The translations under genes were made by a program, and so were the position numbers. Shown here piece after piece: positions 30,441 to 37,506 of a DNA stretch of 64,000 nt; position 1 is the stretch's first letter; every line of letters begins with the position of its first letter. Below the pieces are notes generated by a model. That model was not told where the DNA came from and made no database searches. It saw only the letters and a list, made by a program, of their open reading frames with translations. Source of the DNA: Streptomyces diastaticus subsp. diastaticus (GTDB lineage: Bacteria; Actinomycetota; Actinomycetes; Streptomycetales; Streptomycetaceae); the NCBI RefSeq assembly GCF_011170125.1, contig NZ_BLLN01000005.1, forward strand, positions 1,860,001-1,924,000, written 5' to 3'.

Positions 30441-31075
30441 GACATTCCTCCTTCTCGGACGTACATCTCCGGCCTCTGACTGCTCCCGAATGGGCGGCTC
30501 AGCCGGGCAGGGATGGGAGAAGTGCTACGTCCTCGGCAAGGAGAGCGCCTACGACCGCGCACGCCACGCCTCGTGGGCGCGGGGTGTCCGGTTCGGCGGC
30601 GATCACCCCCGAGCGACAACCACTGGCCACGCCTCGCACGGGGATGCGCAGCCGGTTCGGACAGGCCCTGCCGTCGGCAGAGACCCCCCTGTCCAGGCCG
30701 GGACCCGCGGTCTCGACCTGCTCGGTGGGGACCCAGAGAACCCGTGACCCGGATGGCTGCCGGGGTGCGGGGAATGGACCGAGCGTCGCCGATCGTGGTG
30801 CATTCGGGGCCCGGGCACAAGGGGTTCGTTACCGGCTGGTAACGGCTGGACGGCCGGAGCGCGGCACAGCGGTACCGAGCGGGTACGGACGGTACCGCGA
30901 GGGCGGGTGACAAATCACCACTCGGGATGACAGAGCGGGATGGACGACGAGGCCGGACTTACTGCGAGTAACAGCGGCCGCGATTACCAAGTTTTGGTAA
31001 AGCGCGGCCGCTTGGGTCTCTCTGTCGTCAAATCGCTCCGCGCGCCACAGGAGCACGCGGAGACGGGTCAGGCAC
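30441..31075. other. 635-base non-coding region with clustered repeats
   Basis: Lies between the DUF6230 operon start and the 3' end of the thioredoxin-TPR gene. No family-supported gene was found on either strand. The right half (30820-31015) holds a striking set of repeats described separately. The rest is ordinary GC-rich sequence that probably includes the DUF6230 promoter. Confidence 0.5.
30828..31012. repeat. Cluster of inverted and direct repeats with TTACC/GGTAA half-sites
   Basis: Three elements are seen. (1) GTTACC-GGCT-GGTAAC at 30828-30843, a perfect inverted repeat. (2) Three GGTAC-centred copies (CGGTACCG at 30870-30877, GGGTACGG at 30881-30888, CGGTACCG at 30890-30897) spaced about one helical turn. 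(3) A nested perfect hairpin: AGCGGCCGCG at 30973-30982 pairs with 31003-31012, and inside it TTACCAA (30984-30990) pairs with TTGGTAA (30994-31000) around GTT. Elements 1 and 3 share TTACC/GGTAA half-sites. Element 3 could be a terminator for the thioredoxin gene or an operator; elements 1 and 2 look like protein-binding sites. Confidence 0.6.
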
Positions 31076-32050
31076 TCAGAACAGCACCCGCGCCAGGGCG
31101 GTACGGGCCGCGGTCACCCGCGGATCCTCGGCGCCGACCACCTCGAAGAGGTCGAGCAGATGGAGGCGGGCCTTGTTCCGGTCGTCCCCCGCGGTGACCC
31201 GCACGGTGTCGACCAGCCGGCCGAAGGCGTCCTCGACGTGGCCGCCCACCAGATCCAGGTCGGCGGCGGCGGTCTGCGCGGCGACGTCGGCCGGGCGCTC
31301 GGCGGCGTCCTGGCGGACCTGCTGCGGGTCCAGGCCGCCGACGCGGCGCAGCAGTTCGGCCTGGCCGAGGCCGAGCTTGGCCTCGGTGTTGGCCGGGTCG
31401 TCGGAGAGGACGTTCTGGTAGGCGCGGACCGCGCCGTCGAGGTCACCGGCGTCCAGCGCCTGGACGGCGGCCTCCAGCAAGGCGTCGTACGGCCCGGCGG
31501 GCTCCTCGGGGACGGCGGCGGGGTCGCCCGCGTCGGAGCCGGGGTCGACGGTGAGGCCGGTCAGACCGAACCGCTCCTCGCCCACCTGGATGAGCTGGTC
31601 GAGGGTCTCCCGGATCTGCGCCTCGGGGGCGGCGCCCTGGAAGAGGGGCAGGGCCTGGCCCGCGACGACGGCGAAGACGGCCGGGATGCCCTGGATGCCG
31701 AACTGCTGCATCAGCGTCTGGTTGGCGTCGACGTCGACCTTGGCCAGCAGGAAGCGGCCGTTGTACTCGTGCGCGAGGCGTTCCAGCAGGGGGCCGAGCT
31801 GCTTGCACGGCTCGCACCACTCGGCCCAGAAGTCGATGACGACCGGGACCTCGGTGGAGCGCTGGAGGACGTCGCGTTCGAAGCCGGCCTCGGTGACGTC
31901 GATGACCAGGCTCGACGCGGGTACCGCACCGGTTCCGCCCTGTCGGGCGGCTTCGGCGCGGGCCTGCTCGGCCTTGGCCTTGGCTTCCTGGGCCTGCTTC
32001 ACCGCGGCGAGGTCGACGACTCCGCTCATGGACATGTTCCGTGGCTGCAT
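31076..32050 (-). CDS. Thioredoxin-domain TPR protein (CnoX/YbbN-like)
   Basis: 324 residues. An Ala/Glu-rich N-terminal helix (about 15-40) precedes a thioredoxin fold (about 48-155) with WAEWCEPCKQ, so the CxxC pair is intact, unlike E. coli CnoX. TPR-like helices fill the C-terminal half (ALDAGDLDGAVRAYQNVLSDDPAN). Probably a cytosolic redox chaperone or holdase. The ATG at 32050 has GGAGGA seven bases upstream (complement of 32058-32063); the longer frame reads through the promoter. A candidate promoter with an operator-like repeat lies at 32245-32272. Confidence 0.88.
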   Translation of the reverse strand: MQPRNMSMSGVVDLAAVKQAQEAKAKAEQARAEAARQGGTGAVPASSLVIDVTEAGFERDVLQRSTEVPVVIDFWAEWCEPCKQLGPLLERLAHEYNGRFLLAKVDVDANQTLMQQFGIQGIPAVFAVVAGQALPLFQGAAPEAQIRETLDQLIQVGEERFGLTGLTVDPGSDAGDPAAVPEEPAGPYDALLEAAVQALDAGDLDGAVRAYQNVLSDDPANTEAKLGLGQAELLRRVGGLDPQQVRQDAAERPADVAAQTAAADLDLVGGHVEDAFGRLVDTVRVTAGDDRNKARLHLLDLFEVVGAEDPRVTAARTALARVLF

Positions 32051-32244
32051 GCGTACATCCTCCCCCCTCCGCGCGCGTGGTGGGAAACCCGTCGAACGGC
32101 GGACGGCGGCGATTCCCCTGCGCCGGTGAACCGGCGCCGTACTGCTGCCGCATGGCGTGCTGTCGTGCTGCTCCGGCCGGAGCCGGTCCGGCGCCGGGTC
32201 CCCACCCGCGCCTGTGGTTGTCGCCCGTGGATGCGCACGAGCTT

Positions 32245-32272
32245 TCGCTACGGGTCGTAGCGTAACTGCCAA
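32245..32272 (-). promoter_or_regulatory. Candidate promoter and operator for the thioredoxin-TPR gene
   Basis: On the minus strand TTGGCA (32272-32267) and TAGCGA (32250-32245) are 16 bases apart. The perfect inverted repeat CGCTACG-GGT-CGTAGCG at 32246-32262 covers the -10 and most of the spacer, an ideal repressor position. Confidence 0.5.
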
Positions 32273-32326
32273 AGGCACTCCGTGTCAGGACGGGGTGGGT
32301 GATCCGGGTCACGGCGCGGGCACATA

Positions 32327-32354
32327 CTGACCGTTCGGTAGCTCTGGATACAGT
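32327..32354 (+). promoter_or_regulatory. tetR promoter with probable autoregulatory operator
   Basis: CTGACC (32327-32332) and TACAGT (32349-32354) are 16 bases apart. ACCGTTCGGT at 32330-32339, an ACCG-TT-CGGT dyad typical of TetR-family operators, overlaps the -35. The predicted start is at about the tetR ATG (32362), so the message would be leaderless. Confidence 0.5.
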
Positions 32355-32361
32355 CGCTGCC

Positions 32362-32982
32362 ATGCAGAGCCGCACCCCTCCCGCCCGCACCGGGCGCCCG
32401 CGCAGCGCCACGGCGGACGCCGCGATTCTGGCCGCGACACGGGAGGCCCTCGTCGAGATCGGCTGGTCCCGGATGTCGCTCGGCGACGTGGCCCAGCGGG
32501 CCGGGGTCGCCAAGACCACGCTGTACCGGCGGTGGGCCGGCAAGAACGAGCTGGTGGTGGACGCGGTCGCGGAACTCTTCGACGAACTGGTGCTTCCGGA
32601 CGGCGACAGCCTCGCCGCCGACGTGGTCGGCGTCGTCCTCCAGTTCGGCGAACTGCTCCAGCGCCCCGAGACCCGCACGGCGCTCATGGCGGTGGTCGCC
32701 GAGTCCACCTCCGACCCGGCGCTCAGGCTGCGCATCCGCACCGCCATCGTGGACCGCCAGAAGCGGCTGGTCCTCCAGGGCCGCGAACGCGCCCAGCGCC
32801 GCGGCGAACTCCCCCACGACACCGAGCCGGCCGTCGCCGAGCAGCACGCCGACCTGATCTTCGACGTCATCGCCGGCACCGTGGTCCACCGGGTCCTGGT
32901 CAGCGCGGAGCCGGTGGACGAGGTGTGGGCCCAGGCGCTGGCCGGACTGCTGATCGCCGGGCTGCCGGCCGCGATGGGCTGA
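32362..32982 (+). CDS. TetR-family transcriptional regulator
   Basis: 206 residues. An N-terminal helix-turn-helix (about 15-62: ILAATREALVEIGWSRMSLGDVAQRAGVAKTTLYRRWAGKNELV) and a helical ligand domain. The ATG at 32362 is preferred over the in-frame start at 32299 because the latter would place its own promoter inside the gene. The dyad in the promoter suggests autoregulation. Possible additional targets are the divergent thioredoxin gene and the small membrane gene downstream. Ligand unknown. Confidence 0.9.
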   Translation: MQSRTPPARTGRPRSATADAAILAATREALVEIGWSRMSLGDVAQRAGVAKTTLYRRWAGKNELVVDAVAELFDELVLPDGDSLAADVVGVVLQFGELLQRPETRTALMAVVAESTSDPALRLRIRTAIVDRQKRLVLQGRERAQRRGELPHDTEPAVAEQHADLIFDVIAGTVVHRVLVSAEPVDEVWAQALAGLLIAGLPAAMG

Positions 32983-33057
32983 CCGGGCCCCGGATGCGGG
33001 CGGTGCCCAGGGGGCCGACGATGAGAACGTCCCCCTTTCCCTCTCCCAGGGAGCGCC

Positions 33058-33306
33058 ATGATCGTCAAGAAGCTGCACGACAAGGGGCTGAAGAGCGAGC
33101 ACGCCTACGCCGCCGCCTTCGCCTCCATCGGTCTCTCCGTCTGCTCGTGGGCGGCCTCGCTGAAGGCCGAGTCCCGCGGGATGGACCGGGCCGACCGGTG
33201 GGGGATCTACGTCGGCGAGTGGGCACCGACCTTCTTCGGCCTGGGGCTGGCGCTGGCCGGCTACGAGGCGGCCGAGGAGATCACCGTGGTCGACTTCGAG
33301 GCGTAG
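33058..33306 (+). CDS. Small membrane protein of unknown function
   Basis: 82 residues with two hydrophobic segments (about 18-35, SEHAYAAAFASIGLSVCSWAA region, and about 58-72, FFGLGLALAGYEAA), a short acidic C-terminus, and ATG preceded by CCAGGGAGCG. GC3 bias is normal for a real gene. It lies 75 bases after tetR, possibly under the same control. No family recognised. Confidence 0.72.
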   Translation: MIVKKLHDKGLKSEHAYAAAFASIGLSVCSWAASLKAESRGMDRADRWGIYVGEWAPTFFGLGLALAGYEAAEEITVVDFEA

Positions 33307-33319
33307 CGGTGCCGAGGCC

Positions 33320-33359
33320 CGAAGGCCGCCGCCCCCGGAGCGGGGAGCGGCGGCCTTCG
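33320..33359. terminator. Bidirectional hairpin between small membrane gene and icmA
   Basis: Perfect 13-base arms 33320-33332 and 33347-33359, extended inward by CCCCG/CGGGG, between convergent genes. Confidence 0.75.
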
Positions 33360-33380
33360 CACGGCCGCGCCGGGGGACGG

Positions 33381-35081
33381 TCAGAAGCCGGGCGGCTCGG
33401 TGTAGACGCCCCACTCGTCGCGCAGGGCGTCGCAGATCTCGCCGAGGGTGCCCTCGGCGCGGACCACGTCGAGCATCGGGGCGATCATGTTGGCGCCCGA
33501 GCGGGCCGCCTCGACCATCTCGGCGAGCCTCGCGCGGACCACCGCGTCGTCCCGGCGGGCCCGGCGCTCACCCAGCTCGCGCACCTGCTCACGCTCGACC
33601 TCGTGGCTGACCCGCAGGATCTCCAGGTCTCCGGTGACGGAGCCGGTGTGGGCGTTGACGCCGACGACGCGCTTGTCGCCCTTCTCCAGCGCCCGCTGGT
33701 ACTGGAAGGCCGACTCGGCGATCTCGCCGGTGAACCAGCCGTCGTCGATGCCGCGCAGGATGCCGGAGGTCATCGGGCCGATGGGGTGCTGGCCGTCGGG
33801 GTGGGCCAGGACGCCCCGGTCGCGGATGCGGTCGAAGATCTTCTCGGCGTCCGCCTCGATCCGGTCGGTGAGCTGCTCGACGTACCAGGAGCCGCCGAGC
33901 GGGTCGGCGACGTTGGCGACGCCGGTCTCCTCCATCAGGACCTGCTGGGTGCGCAGGGCGATCTCGGCGGCCTGCTCGCTGGGGAGGGCGAGGGTCTCGT
34001 CCAGAGCGTTGGTGTGCAGCGAGTTGGTGCCGCCGAGGACGGCGGAGAGCGCCTCGACGGCGGTGCGCACCACGTTGTTGTACGGCTGCTGGGCGGTGAG
34101 CGAGACCCCGGCGGTCTGCGTGTGGAACCTCAGCCACTGCGCCTTCTCGGTCCGCGCGCCGTAGACCTCCTTCATCCAGCGGGCCCAGATGCGGCGGGCG
34201 GCGCGGAACTTGGCGATCTCCTCGAAGAAGTCGAGGTGGGCGTCGAAGAAGAAGGAGAGGCCGGAGGCGAACTCGTCTATGTCCAGCCCGCGGCTGAGAC
34301 CCAGCTCCACGTAGCCGAAGCCGTCGGCGAGGGTGTACGCCAGCTCCTGGGCGGCCGTCGCCCCGGCCTCGCGGATGTGGTAGCCGGAGACGGAGAGCGG
34401 CTTGTAGGCGGGGATGGTCCGCGCGCAGTGCTCCATCAGGTCGCCGATGAGGCGCAGATGGGGCTCGGGCGGGAAGATCCACTCCTTCTGGGCGATGTAC
34501 TCCTTGAAGATGTCGGTCTGGAGCGTGCCGTTGAGCACCGCCGGGTCGACGCCCTGACGCTCGGCGGCGACGAGGTACATGCAGAAGACCGGCACGGCCG
34601 GGCCGGAGATCGTCATCGAGGTGGTGACGTCGCCGAGCGGGATGTCCCGGAAGAGGATCTCCATGTCGGCGGCGGAGTCGATGGCGACGCCGCAGTGGCC
34701 GACCTCGCCGAGCGAACGCGGATCGTCGGAGTCGCGGCCCATCAGCGTCGGCATGTCGAAGGCGACCGAGAGTCCGCCGCCGCCGTTGGCGAGGATCATC
34801 TTGTACCGCTCGTTGGTCTGCTCGGCGTTGCCGAAGCCGGCGAACTGGCGGATGGTCCAGGTGCGGCCCCGGTAGCCGGTGGGGTGCAGACCGCGGGTGT
34901 AGGGGTACTCCCCCGGCCAGCCGATCCGCTCGAAACCCTCGTAGGTGTCGCCGGGCCGGGGCCCGTAGACGGGCTCGACCGGGTCCCCGGAGAGCGTGGT
35001 GAAGTCGGCGTCCCGCTTGCGGGCCCGGTCGTAACGGGCCTGCCAGCGGCGGCGGCCCTCCTCGATGGCGTCAGCGTCCAT
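33381..35081 (-). CDS. icmA: Isobutyryl-CoA mutase large subunit (methylmalonyl-CoA mutase family)
   Basis: 566 residues, the same length as S. cinnamonensis IcmA. Interconverts isobutyryl-CoA and n-butyryl-CoA using adenosylcobalamin. It consists of the substrate-binding barrel only; the B12-binding subunit (icmB) is not in this window. The discriminating residues are visible: Phe80 in IRQFAGFG and Gln198 in EYIAQKEW, where methylmalonyl-CoA mutases have Tyr and Arg. This favours isobutyryl-CoA over methylmalonyl-CoA. The ATG at 35081 follows GAGGG. An 18-base palindrome overlaps the promoter. Links valine catabolism and butyrate to polyketide precursors. Confidence 0.92.
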   Translation of the reverse strand: MDADAIEEGRRRWQARYDRARKRDADFTTLSGDPVEPVYGPRPGDTYEGFERIGWPGEYPYTRGLHPTGYRGRTWTIRQFAGFGNAEQTNERYKMILANGGGGLSVAFDMPTLMGRDSDDPRSLGEVGHCGVAIDSAADMEILFRDIPLGDVTTSMTISGPAVPVFCMYLVAAERQGVDPAVLNGTLQTDIFKEYIAQKEWIFPPEPHLRLIGDLMEHCARTIPAYKPLSVSGYHIREAGATAAQELAYTLADGFGYVELGLSRGLDIDEFASGLSFFFDAHLDFFEEIAKFRAARRIWARWMKEVYGARTEKAQWLRFHTQTAGVSLTAQQPYNNVVRTAVEALSAVLGGTNSLHTNALDETLALPSEQAAEIALRTQQVLMEETGVANVADPLGGSWYVEQLTDRIEADAEKIFDRIRDRGVLAHPDGQHPIGPMTSGILRGIDDGWFTGEIAESAFQYQRALEKGDKRVVGVNAHTGSVTGDLEILRVSHEVEREQVRELGERRARRDDAVVRARLAEMVEAARSGANMIAPMLDVVRAEGTLGEICDALRDEWGVYTEPPGF

Positions 35082-35091
35082 ACCCTCAAAC

Positions 35092-35109
35092 TACTAGGAC
35101 GTCCTAGTA
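35092..35109. promoter_or_regulatory. Perfect 18-base palindrome in the icmA promoter
   Basis: TACTAGGAC followed by its exact reverse complement, centred 19 bases upstream of the icmA start codon, where it would overlap the core promoter. This is the size and symmetry of a homodimeric repressor operator. I cannot name the regulator; the downstream MarR gene at 35635 and the TetR gene at 32362 are the nearest candidates. Confidence 0.68.
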
Positions 35110-35165
35110 CCTGTCGATGGGGAACGGCCATCCGTGCGGGAGGCGCCCCCCCATGGGGAACGCCG

Positions 35166-35198
35166 GAGCCCCCGGAAGCGGCGGGCTTCCGGGGGCTC
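35166..35198. terminator. Hairpin after DUF3817 gene
   Basis: Perfect 14-base arms 35166-35179 and 35185-35198 around a five-base loop, 25 bases past the stop on the minus strand. Confidence 0.72.
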
Positions 35199-35222
35199 GG
35201 GGCGGTGCGTGGGACGCGGGCC

Positions 35223-35561
35223 TCAGGCGCGGGCCTTGGCCTCGGCCGGGACGCGGTCCTGGACCAGCGGCTCGACCTCGCGGGTGATCCTGCGCTCCAC
35301 GAAGAAGGCGACGAGGGGGATGGTGCCCGAGAGGAGCACCCACAGCAGCTTGCCGACCGGCCACTTCGCCTTGGCACCGAGGTCGAAGGCGAAGATCAGG
35401 TAGATGATGTACAGCAGGCCGTGGACCTGGGAGATCACGAAGGTGACGTCGGCCCCCTTGTCGAAGCCGTACTTGAACACCATGCTCACGCAGAGCACGA
35501 GCAACATGACTGCGGTGACATAGGCCATGACCCGGTACCGGGTCAGCACGCTGCGTTTCAT
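35223..35561 (-). CDS. DUF3817 integral membrane protein
   Basis: 112 residues, three hydrophobic helices (YRVMAYVTAVMLLVLCV, FVISQVHGLLYIIYLIF, LLWVLLSGTIPLVAFF) and the conserved HGLLYIIYL and ER-R end (FVERRI) of the DUF3817 family. Function unknown. The ATG at 35561 is preferred to the 10-residue extension. A paralogue is at 42417-42779, also next to a regulator or small-molecule-binding gene. It lies downstream of the MarR gene on the same strand, 73 bases apart. Confidence 0.88.
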   Translation of the reverse strand: MKRSVLTRYRVMAYVTAVMLLVLCVSMVFKYGFDKGADVTFVISQVHGLLYIIYLIFAFDLGAKAKWPVGKLLWVLLSGTIPLVAFFVERRITREVEPLVQDRVPAEAKARA

Positions 35562-35634
35562 GGCACCGAGCCTAACCGCACCGCCCACGCGATCTTGCGG
35601 CGCCCCGGGGCTTGTTCACCCCGTGGTGCGCGCC

Positions 35635-36153
35635 CTACGGAGCGTCCTCGAAATCCTGTGCGGCGACCCGCAGCGGGCGCAGCATCGCGAAGATCTCCGC
35701 GCACTCCTCGGCGTCGTAGGCGCCGAGGCCGAACTCCATCGCCATCAGGTCGCGGGTGGCCGCCTCGACCATCTCGCGGCCCTGCTCGGTGATGGCGGCG
35801 AGCGTGCCGCGACCGTCCTGCGGGTTGGGGCGCTTGGCGACCAGGCCGGAGCGGACCAGCCGGTCGACGGTGTTGGTGACCGAGGTCGGGTGGACCATCA
35901 GCCGCTCGCCGATCTTGGACATCGGCAGCTCCCCGGCGCGCGAGAAGGTCAGCAGCACCAGCGCCTCGTACCGCGCGAAGGTCAGGCCGTACGGCTTGAC
36001 GACGGCGTCGACCTCGGCCAGCAGGATCTGGTGGGCGCGCATGATCGAGGTGATCGCGGCCATGGCGGGCACGGGCCCCCACCGTTCCCGCCAGCTCTCG
36101 TCGGCGCGGGCGATGGGGTCGAAGGGGAGGCTGAGCGGCTTCGGCACGGGCAC
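35635..36153 (-). CDS. MarR-family transcriptional regulator
   Basis: 172 residues with the winged-helix core YEALVLLTFSRAGELPMSKIGERLMVHPTSVTNTVDRLVRSGLV and the wing (NPQDGRGTLAAIT). There are two possible GTG starts (36153 and 36147) and no strong ribosome site separates them. It precedes DUF3817 on the same strand and may regulate it. Effector unknown. Confidence 0.9.
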   Translation of the reverse strand: MPVPKPLSLPFDPIARADESWRERWGPVPAMAAITSIMRAHQILLAEVDAVVKPYGLTFARYEALVLLTFSRAGELPMSKIGERLMVHPTSVTNTVDRLVRSGLVAKRPNPQDGRGTLAAITEQGREMVEAATRDLMAMEFGLGAYDAEECAEIFAMLRPLRVAAQDFEDAP

Positions 36154-36431
36154 GACCCTACCGGCCGGTCATATCGCGGTCAGCCCCGTCTCGCCCTTCG
36201 GTCGGTCCGGGCTTCCCGGCCGGGCGGCGGGCGGCCTCGGGCCCGGCGGCGGGGCCGATCGGGGGGACTTGCCGCGCGGGGCCGCGGCCTCGCCCCTGAC
36301 CTGGGCCGTCCCGGTGCGAAGATCGCCCGGGCGTGCCCGTCCCCGCCGGGCGGCCCCGGTGTTCCGGGGACCCCGGGGCCTCGGCGGTCCGCCCCTTCGC
36401 ACGTCCGTCCGTCCCCCAAGGAGGCTGGGGA

Positions 36432-37469
36432 ATGTCCCGGCTGATGCGTCTGCCCGCCCGGCTCACCCGCCCGCTCCTGCCGCTCGGCCTGCTGACCCTG
36501 CTCGCCGCCACCCCCGCCTGCACCGGCGACGACTCCGCCCCCGACGGCCGCGAGGCGGAACCCTCCCGCTCGGCTGCGGCCGCGGTGGCCGCCCCCGAGT
36601 TCTGGGTCGACCCCGAGTCCCCGGCCGCCGTCGAGGCGGCCCGGCTGCGGGTCGAGGGCAAGGAGAACCAGGCGGCGCTGCTGGAGCGGATCGCCGAGCA
36701 GCCGGCCGCCGTCTGGCCGGCCGGGGACGACCCGGTGCCGGCGGTCCGCCGGGCCACCGCCGGGGCGGCGAGGTCCGGCTCCACCGCCGTGCTGGTCGCC
36801 TACAACGTGCCGCACCGCGACTGCGGCCAGCACTCGGCGGGCGGGGCCGCCGACCGGGCGGCGTACGGGGAGTGGATCGACGCGTTCGCCTCGGCGATCG
36901 GGGACAGCGAGGCCGTGGTGGTGCTGGAGCCGGACGCGGTGCCGCACATGGTGGACGGCTGCACCCCCGCCGAGTACCACGAGGAGCGGTCCACGCTGAT
37001 CTCCGGCGCCGTCGAGCGGCTGAAGCGGCAGCCGGGCGTCAAGGTCTACCTGGACGCGGGCAACCCGGCCTGGATCGAGGACCCGGAGAAGATCGCCGGG
37101 CCGCTGCGCCGGGCGGGGATCGCCGAGGCGGACGGCTTCTCGCTCAACGTCTCCAACTTCCAGACCGACACCGCCACCCGCGCCTACGGCAAGGCCCTCT
37201 CCGACCGGCTCGACGGCGCCCACTACGTGGTGGACACCAGCCGCAACGGCAACGGGCCGCTGGGCGCGGTGGGGCAGGACGCCTGGTGCAACCCGCCGGG
37301 CCGCGCCCTCGGCACCCCGCCGACCACCCGCACGGGCGACCCGCTGCTCGACGCGTACCTGTGGATCAAGCGGCCCGGGGAGTCCGACGGCGCCTGCCGG
37401 GGCGGCCCCTCGGCGGGCACCTGGTGGCCGGAGTACGCGCTGGGGCTGGCGCGCAACACCAAGGGGTGA
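36432..37469 (+). CDS. cslZ: GH6 endoglucanase-like exported protein (CslZ type)
   Basis: 345 residues. A hydrophobic signal (about 10-35) ends at LLAATPAC, a weak lipobox, so it may be a lipoprotein or simply secreted. The GH6 domain carries YNVPHRDCGQ (candidate acid Asp) and VVLEPDAVPH (second Asp), plus LDAGNPAW and SLNVSNF. AAGGAGG at 36419-36425 supports the ATG at 36432. It is convergent with glxA-cslA; in other Streptomyces, a GH6 protein, GlxA and CslA act together in making or processing a beta-glucan at hyphal tips. That partnership is family knowledge. Confidence 0.9.
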   Translation: MSRLMRLPARLTRPLLPLGLLTLLAATPACTGDDSAPDGREAEPSRSAAAAVAAPEFWVDPESPAAVEAARLRVEGKENQAALLERIAEQPAAVWPAGDDPVPAVRRATAGAARSGSTAVLVAYNVPHRDCGQHSAGGAADRAAYGEWIDAFASAIGDSEAVVVLEPDAVPHMVDGCTPAEYHEERSTLISGAVERLKRQPGVKVYLDAGNPAWIEDPEKIAGPLRRAGIAEADGFSLNVSNFQTDTATRAYGKALSDRLDGAHYVVDTSRNGNGPLGAVGQDAWCNPPGRALGTPPTTRTGDPLLDAYLWIKRPGESDGACRGGPSAGTWWPEYALGLARNTKG

Positions 37470-37506
37470 GCCGGGGCGGGCGCGTGCCCGGCCCCGGCCC
37501 GGAGGG

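Larger units (their letters stand above)
32051..32361. other. Divergent region between thioredoxin-TPR gene and tetR gene
   Basis: 311 bases with promoters for both genes (listed separately) and about 190 bases of 5' leader for the thioredoxin gene if its predicted start near 32238 is right. No gene seen. Confidence 0.5.

Noticed and set aside
30441..30920. Possible extra genes in the DUF6230 upstream region
   Set aside because: Frames exist on both strands but lack ribosome sites, consistent GC3 bias or any known motif.
35082..35222. Cobalamin riboswitch upstream of the B12-dependent mutase
   Set aside because: The region is short and holds a palindromic operator and the neighbour's terminator; no B12-box was seen.
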